Positions 56,365-64,000 of a DNA stretch of 64,000 nucleotides are shown in pieces. Where the stretch lies: contig JAPLFG010000003.1 of assembly GCA_026390795.1 (NCBI GenBank), positions 62,001 through 126,000 on the forward strand, given 5' to 3'. The notes under the pieces are model-generated. The model had not been told where the DNA came from. It saw nothing but the letters and a program-made list of their open reading frames with translations, and made no database searches. This DNA is from Ignavibacteriales bacterium (GTDB lineage: Bacteria > Bacteroidota > Ignavibacteria > Ignavibacteriales > Melioribacteraceae). The translations under genes and the position numbers were made by a program. Numbering within the stretch: the stretch's first letter is position 1; every line of letters begins with the position of its first letter.

Positions 56365-58854
56365 TTAATTAATAACAACTTCCGTTTTTAATCTTATATC
56401 TCTTGAGGAACCGCCAATAAGAAACTGATAACTACCAGATTCAACTTGCCATGATTGCATTTGTCCATCAAAATAAGCTAATGCATTTTTTGAAACAGAT
56501 AGAGTTATTTTTTTCAACTCGCCTGGATTTAATTTTACTTTTGTAAATGCCTTCAGCTCTTTTAGAGGACGGTCAACCTTTGGTTCTTTCTCTTCAATAT
56601 ACAACTGTGCTACCTCAGCACCGGCAATAGTCCCGGTGTTCTTCAAGTCGAATGAAATGGTAAAATCATTTCCGTCCGATGTTACATTAATATTTGAATA
56701 TTCAAAAGTTGTGTAGGATAATCCATACCCAAACGGAAATAGCGGTTCAAGATTATTTTTATCAAAATGACGGTACCCTACATAAATATCATCTGCATAA
56801 TATGTACGTGCTGGAAATGCTTTGTAAGTTCCGAATGCCGAACAATCTTCCCAACGCTTAGGAAATGTTACCGGCAATTTTCCTGATGGGTTATAGTTAC
56901 CAAGAACAACTTCTGCAATTGCGTTTCCGCCTTCACTTCCGCCAAACCACATTTCTAAAACGCCGTTCACTTTGTTAATCCATTTATCCATTAATACTGG
57001 TGCACCGGTAGTTAAAACAACAACAACATTTTTATTTACTTCTGCAACTTTGGAGATCAGTTCATCTTGTTCACCGGGAAGAAATAAATTATCTCTGTCC
57101 TTTCCTTCGGTTTCAATTTGGTACGATGTACCGACAAATAAAAGAACTTGATCTGCTTTCCTTGCAGCTTCGATGGCCGCATTCAGCAATTCATTACCCT
57201 GTGTTGTCCAACCTAATACTGCAATAGCTCCGCCGCCTCTTTCATAATATTCCATCTTGATTTTGTAAAGCTTTCCTTCTTCTAAATGAGTTGTATAAGC
57301 TCTAGTTTCAACCGAATGATCATTCCAATCGTTTATAACAAGTTTGTCTTCAAAGTATAGACGCGCACCATCATCTGTTGAAGTACTAAGAACAAAATCA
57401 CCTGTCTTTGGGGCTTTAATATAACCGGTCCATCTCACCGAAAAATTATCTTCCCCGATATTTTCTGCCGGACTTTTTTCATCCCACTGGAAATTAATTC
57501 TTTGATCAATCCTTTTTAGAATAGGAGTTCCGCTTAAATCAATATTGGAGAAGTATTCGCCGTTCAATCCGTTTTGCTTTTGAGATTGATCTGTAAATAA
57601 ATATTTTGTTTCAATTCCATCGGTATCACCTTCAAGATTCACTCCCTGCGCAAATTCAATTTTAATTTTGTCGGAAAGTTTTTTCTTCAAAGCATCAAGC
57701 GGGGAAACGGGATCGATAGGAGTCACATATGCGCTTCCGCCTCCGCCAGTTCTTGGAATTTGCGCCCCCGGTCCAATTACGGCAATTGTATTAATTTCAT
57801 CTTGTTGAAGAGGTAAAATGTTTTGATCGTTCTTGAGTAGAACGATTGATGCAAGAGAAGTTTCATATGCGGCTTTCCGGTTTTCTGAACTGTTTACAAG
57901 AGAAGGATTTTCTTTCCATTCCGGATTATCGAACAAACCAAGTTTATAAATTACACCCAGAATTCTTTTCACTTTATCGTCAATTGCAGAGAGGGAAATA
58001 TTTCCACTCTTAATTTCATTAAGCAATGTTTTCTGATTCAGGAATTCTCCGGTAGGCATTTCAAGATCAAGTCCTCCCTTCGCTGTTGGAATTGATGAAT
58101 GAACCGCACCCCAATCGCTCATCACTAATCCTTTAAATCCCCATTCTTTTTTCAATTTGTCGATAAGCAGATAATCATTTTCGCTTGCATAATGCATATT
58201 AACTTTATTGTATGAACTCATTACGCAGAGAACGTCTGCTTCAGTAACCGCAGCTTTAAATGAAGGAAGATAAATTTCATTTAGTGCGCGTTCGCTTACA
58301 AGTACATCTATCCATCCTCTTTCATGTTCTTGATTGTTAACAGCAAAGTGTTTAATTGTTGCCGCAACATTTTCTTTCTGTACACCTTTGATATAAGAAA
58401 CTGCCATACGTGATGTTAAGAAAGGATCTTCGCCAAAGCTTTCAAAATTTCTTCCGCCCATTGGTAAGCGAGCAATGTTTACACACGGTCCAAGAATTAC
58501 GTGCCGCCCCTTACCTCGGGTTTCGCGTCCAATTGAACTTCCGATTTCATTAACTAAATCCGGATCCCATGTAGCCGCCATGGCAACTGAAGCAGGGAAA
58601 GCAGTTGACGGATTCCATCGAACTCCGACCGGACCATCAGACATTCTAAGTTCCGGAATGCCAAGACGTTCGTTAGGCTTAGTGGCAAATCCGGTTCCGC
58701 CGAGGAGATCGATTTTTTCTTCCAGCGTCATTCTCTGCAGTAAATCATCCACCCGTACTTCAAGATTCAATTTTGGATTTTTATATGGAATATTCTCCTG
58801 CGCAGACACAATGGACGCGAATAGTATAATCAATGATAACAAAGATATTTTCAT
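56365..58854 (-). CDS. GH3 beta-glucosidase with inserted PA14 domain
   Basis: An 829-residue exported GH3 enzyme. The signal peptide is MKISLLSLIILFASIVSA. The catalytic barrel has GPCVNIARLPMGGRNFESF, KHFAVNNQEHERG and nucleophile Asp247 in GLVMSDWGAVHS. The second domain is interrupted at about residues 405-550 by a PA14 module (NGLNGEYFSN, STDDGARLYFEDKLVIND) that usually shapes substrate specificity. The acid/base glutamate is probably in IETEGKDRDNLF, and a fibronectin-like domain ends the protein. ATG 58854 has AAAGGAGAAGTT in front of it; a longer in-frame start would run into the GH5 gene. It cleaves terminal glucose or other beta-linked residues and is likely periplasmic. Confidence 0.93.
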   Translation of the reverse strand: MKISLLSLIILFASIVSAQENIPYKNPKLNLEVRVDDLLQRMTLEEKIDLLGGTGFATKPNERLGIPELRMSDGPVGVRWNPSTAFPASVAMAATWDPDLVNEIGSSIGRETRGKGRHVILGPCVNIARLPMGGRNFESFGEDPFLTSRMAVSYIKGVQKENVAATIKHFAVNNQEHERGWIDVLVSERALNEIYLPSFKAAVTEADVLCVMSSYNKVNMHYASENDYLLIDKLKKEWGFKGLVMSDWGAVHSSIPTAKGGLDLEMPTGEFLNQKTLLNEIKSGNISLSAIDDKVKRILGVIYKLGLFDNPEWKENPSLVNSSENRKAAYETSLASIVLLKNDQNILPLQQDEINTIAVIGPGAQIPRTGGGGSAYVTPIDPVSPLDALKKKLSDKIKIEFAQGVNLEGDTDGIETKYLFTDQSQKQNGLNGEYFSNIDLSGTPILKRIDQRINFQWDEKSPAENIGEDNFSVRWTGYIKAPKTGDFVLSTSTDDGARLYFEDKLVINDWNDHSVETRAYTTHLEEGKLYKIKMEYYERGGGAIAVLGWTTQGNELLNAAIEAARKADQVLLFVGTSYQIETEGKDRDNLFLPGEQDELISKVAEVNKNVVVVLTTGAPVLMDKWINKVNGVLEMWFGGSEGGNAIAEVVLGNYNPSGKLPVTFPKRWEDCSAFGTYKAFPARTYYADDIYVGYRHFDKNNLEPLFPFGYGLSYTTFEYSNINVTSDGNDFTISFDLKNTGTIAGAEVAQLYIEEKEPKVDRPLKELKAFTKVKLNPGELKKITLSVSKNALAYFDGQMQSWQVESGSYQFLIGGSSRDIRLKTEVVIN

Positions 58855-58886
58855 AACTTCTCCTTTTGCTTTGCTAAGATTTTGAT

Positions 58887-60107
58887 TTAACGATTCATTC
58901 CTAATGCGCTTAGATATCCCGAATTGATAGAACAATTTTTGAATTTGATATTTTCCAGCAAATCACTAAATGCTTTTTTTACAACTTCGCGCGAAGGTTT
59001 TGCCTTGCGGACTTCCTCAAAATTTTTCTTAGGGGCTTCAGCATATTTGACTATCTGTTTCCATTCTTCTGTTTGCATGAAGGATGATATTCCGCGCGTT
59101 GAATCCATCTTTTTATAGGGCCAGAAGCACCAGCCTATTTCATTCTTTTCTAAAAGTTTTCTAAATGAATCAATCCAGGCATCTTCATTCTCACCGGATT
59201 CACCCAGATACGTTGGGACATTGTATTTATTACTGTAATCAACATACTCCTGAATTTCCTTCTGCTCGGTTGGCATCCAGTATTTGTGAAATGTATAAGC
59301 TAGATTTTTATCAAAAGGAACTCCGAATACTTTGAAATTAGTATTCCATTGCGAGCCGCCGAGAAAGATTATATGATTTTTATCTACACTTCGAATTGCA
59401 GCTGTTAGTTTTTTATAAAACGGTTCAAGCAATTTGTTTAATTCCTCTTTGTTCTCGTAGAAATGAGGAATCGGCTCATTCAATAAATCATAACCTAAAA
59501 TTATTTTTTCACTCTTGTATCTCGAGGCAAGTTTTTTCCAGAGAGCAATAGTTGTCTGCTGCGCTTCTCCACTTTCAAAAAGGAATGGATAACTCCAGCT
59601 ATCATCAATATTATCACCTGTCTGTCCACCCGGCGCTGCATGCAGATCTACTAGAACATACAGATTCTCTTCTCGGCACCATTTAATTACATCATCCAGG
59701 CGTTTGAATCCCTCTTCTAGAAAAATTTCGGGATGATCTTCTACAAGAAATAATTTGAAATTGAACGGAACGCGTATGTGATTCAATCCGGTACTTTTTA
59801 TAAAATGAATATCCTCCCTCGTTATGTAATTATCACGAAAAGTTTTCCAGAATTTTCTTGTTTCATCAGCACCGAGAAGTTCTTTGAATGTATTATCGAT
59901 CAACCGGAAAGAGCTCACATTTTCGAACCGAAACATATACCCTTCCGGATTGAGCCAGTTGCCGAGGTTTATCCCCTTCGGTAAAAAGATTTTCCCGCCT
60001 GCATCAACAAAATTTTTGCCTTCGCATTTAATAAATCGCTTTGGCTGGGCAAATAAACTCACTCCGATAATTATTGATAGAGATAGGAATACAAAAATCT
60101 TTTTCAC
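58887..60107 (-). CDS. GH5 endo/exo-glucanase
   Basis: A 406-residue exported cellulase-family enzyme. The signal peptide is followed by the barrel start FLPKGINLGNWL. Catalytic residues are the acid/base Glu211 in DLLNEPIPHFY and the nucleophile Glu303 in YLGESGENEDAW. Other landmarks are NHIRVPFNFKL, VLVDLHAAPGGQTG and YTFHKYWMPTE. These resemble exo-beta-1,3-glucanase-like and related GH5 members that bind glucose oligomers, but the subfamily is not decided. The start is GTG at 60107 with AAGGAGAG upstream; a further-upstream ATG would overlap the esterase gene by 58 bases. It belongs to the minus-strand glucan operon and sits 20 bases after the esterase stop. Confidence 0.9.
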   Translation of the reverse strand: MKKIFVFLSLSIIIGVSLFAQPKRFIKCEGKNFVDAGGKIFLPKGINLGNWLNPEGYMFRFENVSSFRLIDNTFKELLGADETRKFWKTFRDNYITREDIHFIKSTGLNHIRVPFNFKLFLVEDHPEIFLEEGFKRLDDVIKWCREENLYVLVDLHAAPGGQTGDNIDDSWSYPFLFESGEAQQTTIALWKKLASRYKSEKIILGYDLLNEPIPHFYENKEELNKLLEPFYKKLTAAIRSVDKNHIIFLGGSQWNTNFKVFGVPFDKNLAYTFHKYWMPTEQKEIQEYVDYSNKYNVPTYLGESGENEDAWIDSFRKLLEKNEIGWCFWPYKKMDSTRGISSFMQTEEWKQIVKYAEAPKKNFEEVRKAKPSREVVKKAFSDLLENIKFKNCSINSGYLSALGMNR

Positions 60108-60127
60108 CGGTCTCTCCTTAACTATTA

Positions 60128-60889
60128 TTAGAACCAATTCGAGTTCAATCTTTTTCTTTGATCTTTCGTTTGTTTCAACAGCCATTCATAAACTTCAGGA
60201 TTATCATATGTTTGAGTCCAAGAGTCGTGATAAGCTTCCGGATAGATTGTTAGTTTTGCATTACCCTTACATGCTTTAAGTGCATCGACAAGTTCCTGAT
60301 CCCTCTGCACCGGCACAACATTGTCTTTTGCACCATGGAATGCCCAGACAGGAAGATCACCAATCTCACAAATCGTCCATGAATCGCCCCAGCCACAGAT
60401 GGGCATTATAGCGGCAAGTCGCTCAGGAATTTCATTTGCCAATTTCCACGTTCCGTATCCTCCCATACTCAAACCGGTAATGTAAATTCTGTTTTCATCA
60501 ATGTTATAGTTCTTAATAATTTCATCGAGCAGAGCGACTAGAGTATTTGTTTTCCAGCGGACTCCCTCGGGGCATTGCGGCGATATGATTATAAACGGAA
60601 AATCTTTTCCCTGCTCTATAAGTTTGGGCGGTCCATTTTTTTTAACTAGTTCAAGATTTTTACCTCGCTCGCCGCTTCCGTGCAAGAACATCATCAATGG
60701 AAATTTGTCTTTTCCGTTATAATCTTTCGGCAGATAAAGGAGGTAATTGATACTTACCTGCTGTTCAAAATTTGTATTCAAACTTTTTTCTTCCTGCTTT
60801 TTAACGCCACTCTCTTTAACTATATCGAGTGAACAACCGACAAGCAGCATCAAATAACCCGTAAGGAATAAAAATACTCTCGCTTTCAT
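60128..60889 (-). CDS. Exported esterase/dienelactone hydrolase-like lipoprotein
   Basis: A 253-residue alpha/beta hydrolase with lipobox LLVGC (Cys19). The catalytic triad is Ser141 in GLSMGGYGTW, Asp189 in HGAKDNVVPV and His221 in AYHDSWTQ. The sequence FLHGSGERGKNLELVKKNGPP is typical of the CE1-like/prolyl-oligopeptidase-type esterases found next to GH3 genes in glycan loci. It likely removes acyl or feruloyl-type substituents from the glucan or a mixed polymer in the periplasm. It lies between GH3 (60901) and GH5 (58887) in one operon, with gaps of 11 and 20 bases. Confidence 0.85.
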   Translation of the reverse strand: MKARVFLFLTGYLMLLVGCSLDIVKESGVKKQEEKSLNTNFEQQVSINYLLYLPKDYNGKDKFPLMMFLHGSGERGKNLELVKKNGPPKLIEQGKDFPFIIISPQCPEGVRWKTNTLVALLDEIIKNYNIDENRIYITGLSMGGYGTWKLANEIPERLAAIMPICGWGDSWTICEIGDLPVWAFHGAKDNVVPVQRDQELVDALKACKGNAKLTIYPEAYHDSWTQTYDNPEVYEWLLKQTKDQRKRLNSNWF

Positions 60890-60900
60890 TTTTTCATCTC

Positions 60901-63108
60901 CTATTGAATAACCGAGAAGGAAGCTTCTTTTACATCATCCGAGTTGGTGCCAACAAATACTTTGAAATCTCCCGGCTCAACAACAAAATTCATATTGATA
61001 TCATAGAATTTCAGTTTCTCAGGAGTAAGTGTGAATTCAACTTTTTTCGACTCACCGGCTCTCAAGAATATTTTTGTGAAATCTTTTAACTCTTTAACAG
61101 GGCGGGTTACACTTCCCACCAAATCACGAATATAAAGTTGAACAACTTCTTCACCATCTCTTGTACCGCTGTTTCTAATGTTGACTGACACCGTGATCGA
61201 TTCGCTTTTCTTAATTTTGTTTTTACTCAAAGTAATATCGGAATAAGCAAATGTAGTGTAACTTAAACCGAAACCGAATGGATAAAGAGGAGTGTTTTCC
61301 AAATCCATATAGTATGATGTGAAGTGATTCTTCGGATCGTACGGACGGCCTGTATTTTTGTGGTTATAGTAAATTGGAATCTGACCTACATAACGCGGGA
61401 ATGTTACAGGAAGTTTTCCGCTCGGATTGTAATCACCGAAGAGCACATCTGCAATTGCATTACCCGCCTGGATTCCAAGATACCAAGATTCAACTACTGC
61501 AGAAATATTTTGCTGAATCCAGGTAATCGTCAATGGTCTTCCATTCATAAGCACGACAACGATCGGTTTGCCGGTTTTTTGAATTTCTTCAACGAAACTC
61601 TGCTGAACACCAGGCAGATCCAATTTAGCGCGAGAACTTGCTTCGGCTGTCATGTTTCTACTTTCACCGATAACTACAATTGCTACATCGGACGATTTAA
61701 CCAGATCGACAGCTTTGCTGAAACCGCCTTTCTCTTTTCCTTCAATTGTACATCCCTCTTCAAAACTGATCTCTGCAACATTTCCTAATTTATTTTTGAT
61801 CCCTTCCAAAACCGTAACAACATTATTTGTATTTCCCTGCTGATCCCATCCGCCGAGCGGATCATCTTTTGAATTTGCAAGAGGACCTACAACTGCAATT
61901 TTCTTCAAATCTTTTCTAAGAGGAAGAAGATTATTTTCATTTTTAAGAAGCACTATCGATTCACGTGCTGATTCCAAAGTTGCCTGAACAATTTCTTTGC
62001 TCATTATCGATTTTTTTTCACGTTCTACATCACAATATTTGTATGGATCGTCGAATAAACCGAGACGGAATTTAATTCTTAGTACTCTTCGTACACTTTC
62101 ATCTAAAACTTTCTTTGAGACTTTACCTTCTTTGACTAAATCGGCAAGATTGGTGTAATAAGAATTTGATTCCATATCCATATCAAGACCGGCATTTATT
62201 GCAAGTTCCCCGGCTTGTTTTAAATCTCGAGCAACTCCGTGTGGGATCAATTCTCCAATCGAATTCCAATCACTTACAACAAAGCCGTCAAATTTCCATT
62301 CGTTCCGTAAAATTTTTGTAAGAAGAAATTTATTAGAGGATGAAGGGACACCTCCGATTTCATTGAACGAAGCCATCAATGTAGCAGCACCTGCTTCAAC
62401 TGCCGCTTTAAATGGACGCAAATAAATTTCTCTGAAAGTTCTTTCTGAAAAATCAACGGTATTGTAATCGCGTCCGCCTTCTGCTCCTCCGTAACCGGCA
62501 AAATGTTTAATGCATGCTGCGATAGTATTAGCATCCGAAAGATCTTTTCCCTGGTATCCTTTCACACGTGCAACAGCCATCATTGAACCAAGGTATGGAT
62601 CCTCACCGCTTCCTTCCATAATTCTTCCCCACCGCGGATCGCGCGCGATATCAACCATCGGGTTGAATGTCCAATGAACTCCTGCCGATGATGCTTCAAT
62701 TGCTTGCCAGCGAGCAGATTTCTCAACAAGCACAGGATTCCAACTGCTTGCTTCTGCAAGAGGAACTGGAAATGTTGTTCGAAATCCATGTATTACGTCA
62801 AGACCGAAAATCAAAGGGATTTTTAAACGTGATTGTTCAACAGCAATCTTCTGCATTTTCTTCGTTGCTTCTGCACCGAAAATATTAAGAAATGAACCGA
62901 CTTTGCCTTTAAGAATTAATGCATCGCTTCCTTCGGATGGTTTTTCGGTCTGTGTTCCGGTTGCCCAGCCACCACTATACTGAACAAGCTGACCAACTTT
63001 TTCATCAAGAGTCATTAACGTAAGAACCGAATCAATGCGCTGTTCGATCGTTTTTTTCTGTGCAAATGAAATTGTGCATATCAAAAAGAAAATGATAATA
63101 TTCTTCAT
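60901..63108 (-). CDS. bglX: GH3 beta-glucosidase, BglX-like
   Basis: A 735-residue exported GH3 enzyme with a short signal peptide (MKNIIIFFLICTISFAQ). It follows the BglX layout: FGLDVIHGFRTTFPVPLAEASSW, WTFNPMVDIARDPRWGRIMEGSGEDPYLG-type motif, KHFAGYGGAEGGRDYN and nucleophile Asp280 in FVVSDWNS. The second domain has VVIGESRNMTAEASSRAKLDLPG with a candidate acid/base, and a fibronectin-like domain closes the chain. It releases glucose from beta-linked oligosaccharides, with no T9SS tail, so probably periplasmic. It is the second gene of the visible part of the operon, after a partial GH3 gene. Confidence 0.93.
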   Translation of the reverse strand: MKNIIIFFLICTISFAQKKTIEQRIDSVLTLMTLDEKVGQLVQYSGGWATGTQTEKPSEGSDALILKGKVGSFLNIFGAEATKKMQKIAVEQSRLKIPLIFGLDVIHGFRTTFPVPLAEASSWNPVLVEKSARWQAIEASSAGVHWTFNPMVDIARDPRWGRIMEGSGEDPYLGSMMAVARVKGYQGKDLSDANTIAACIKHFAGYGGAEGGRDYNTVDFSERTFREIYLRPFKAAVEAGAATLMASFNEIGGVPSSSNKFLLTKILRNEWKFDGFVVSDWNSIGELIPHGVARDLKQAGELAINAGLDMDMESNSYYTNLADLVKEGKVSKKVLDESVRRVLRIKFRLGLFDDPYKYCDVEREKKSIMSKEIVQATLESARESIVLLKNENNLLPLRKDLKKIAVVGPLANSKDDPLGGWDQQGNTNNVVTVLEGIKNKLGNVAEISFEEGCTIEGKEKGGFSKAVDLVKSSDVAIVVIGESRNMTAEASSRAKLDLPGVQQSFVEEIQKTGKPIVVVLMNGRPLTITWIQQNISAVVESWYLGIQAGNAIADVLFGDYNPSGKLPVTFPRYVGQIPIYYNHKNTGRPYDPKNHFTSYYMDLENTPLYPFGFGLSYTTFAYSDITLSKNKIKKSESITVSVNIRNSGTRDGEEVVQLYIRDLVGSVTRPVKELKDFTKIFLRAGESKKVEFTLTPEKLKFYDINMNFVVEPGDFKVFVGTNSDDVKEASFSVIQ

Positions 63109-63186
63109 GTTAGTCCTCGGTGTTTTGCTAAAATATTTCTGAATTTATTTTGCCGTCTGATTTAATTTTTTTCAAAACGTTTATTA

Positions 63187-64000
63187 CTAATATGTTAATC
63201 CAAATCCATAAGCGAACAACGGATCGTAATTTGCATCACCAACATTTATTGGAATCTGTTTCATGTTTTTGGGCCATGAGTGAGGCAATTTTCCTACCGG
63301 TTTAAAATCACCAAAGAGAATATCTGCTAAACCCTGACCTTCTGTTCCCGGCAGCCATGCGGCTATAAACGCTTTACTTTTATTTAATGCCGATTCAATC
63401 AGCATCGGTCTTCCTGAAAGAAGAATTACAACTACCGGGACTCCCGATGCTTTTGCTTTTTCGATTGTATCAACATCTTCTTTAGCAAGACTTAAATCCT
63501 CACGGTCGCCTAACATTTCAGCATAAGGAGTTTCTCCAATAACTACAATACAAACATCAGCATATTCTGCACCGGAGCCATCAGTAGATGTTGTGACTTT
63601 TGTGCTGCTAGAGACTGTATTTTTAATTGCCTGCAAAATTGTTGTACCGCCGGATATAATATTTCCGCTCTTGCTTTGCCAAATGATAGTCCAGCCGCCG
63701 CATTGATTGCCAATATCGTCGGCGCTCTTTCCTGTTACGTGGATGTGTTTCAAATCTTTTGAGAGCGGGAGAATATTATTTTCGTTCTTTAGTAGTACAA
63801 GAGACTTTCGAACCGCATCACGTGCAACTTCTCTATGTTCCTTTGAACCAACTAACGCAGTAAGATTTTTATCCGTGAATGCGTTTTCAAAAAGCCCCAG
63901 TTCAAATTTTACTTTTAATATTCTTTTAACGGCGTCATCAATTCTGCTAATTGGTACTTTGTTTTCATTTACAAGTTCTTTCAAGAATGTAATGAATTCA
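63187..64000 (-). CDS. GH3 enzyme, C-terminal part (gene runs off the window)
   Basis: The frame is open up to base 64000 and ends at 63187, giving about 271 residues of the second half of a GH3 enzyme. Pieces are [29 protein letters not shown], the acid/base region [14 protein letters not shown] and [17 protein letters not shown]. The CGGWTI and GDREDL motifs resemble plant-type beta-glucan exohydrolases (ExoP), a different GH3 branch from the other three here. The N-terminal catalytic barrel with the nucleophile lies beyond the window. The product ends with FAYGFGLTY and lacks the fibronectin-like domain. Confidence 0.9.
   Translation of the reverse strand, partial: EFITFLKELVNENKVPISRIDDAVKRILKVKFELGLFENAFTDKNLTALVGSKEHREVARDAVRKSLVLLKNENNILPLSKDLKHIHVTGKSADDIGNQCGGWTIIWQSKSGNIISGGTTILQAIKNTVSSSTKVTTSTDGSGAEYADVCIVVIGETPYAEMLGDREDLSLAKEDVDTIEKAKASGVPVVVILLSGRPMLIESALNKSKAFIAAWLPGTEGQGLADILFGDFKPVGKLPHSWPKNMKQIPINVGDANYDPLFAYGFGLTY

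Overview
The window looks like an accessory, polysaccharide-degrading region of a low-GC Gram-negative bacterium of the Bacteroidota/Chlorobiota/Ignavibacteriota group, most likely Ignavibacteria. The grounds are four proteins with a C-terminal type IX secretion (T9SS) sorting domain of the NYPNPFNP kind, a carboxypeptidase-like TonB receptor, many exported hydrolases, and strong AAAGGAG-type ribosome sites. No rRNA, tRNA, CRISPR array, phage or transposase gene was seen. The lineage is an inference from family content.

Layout. 1-3.9 kb: the N-terminal part of a multi-PAS sensor, a small membrane protein overlapping a lipoprotein hydrolase, a 43-residue lipoprotein, and a NarL-type response regulator with a TTG start. 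4.2-8.1 kb: a decayed sugar operon. An intact galactose mutarotase sits among broken remnants of a vSGLT-like symporter, an MFS transporter C-terminus, an FGGY sugar kinase and an aldo/keto reductase. 8.6-37.9 kb: seventeen minus-strand genes with very short gaps, apparently one or a few long transcripts. They encode a surface and periplasmic glycan machinery (TonB receptor without SusD, T9SS protein, three giant VCBS/FG-GAP double-propeller proteins, beta-helix protein, PhoD-like phosphatase, sialidase-like and GH43-like propellers, a duplicated-domain secreted protein). They also encode catabolic genes (DapA/NanA-like aldolase, IdnO-like dehydrogenase, transketolase, UroD-like protein) and two transporters. 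38-40.2 kb: an IclR regulator and a YiaK-like Ldh2 dehydrogenase, both preceded by the same 14-base palindrome-derived motif.

40.8-46.8 kb: a heavy-metal RND efflux operon (outer-membrane factor, adaptor, pump) headed by a small Cys/His-rich protein. 47-64 kb: a beta-glucan locus with two GH144-like proteins (endo-beta-1,2-glucanase family), four GH3 beta-glucosidases, a GH5 glucanase, a CotH-family kinase with a T9SS tail, and an esterase. One small secreted-protein gene here is interrupted by a stop codon right after its signal peptide.

How it fits together: the 47-64 kb genes would cut a beta-glucan, plausibly beta-1,2-glucan, outside the cell and in the periplasm down to glucose. The 8.6-40 kb cluster would bind, process and import a different glycan or sugar-acid-containing polymer under IclR control. 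Its substrate is unknown, and it is the best candidate for an undescribed system in the window.
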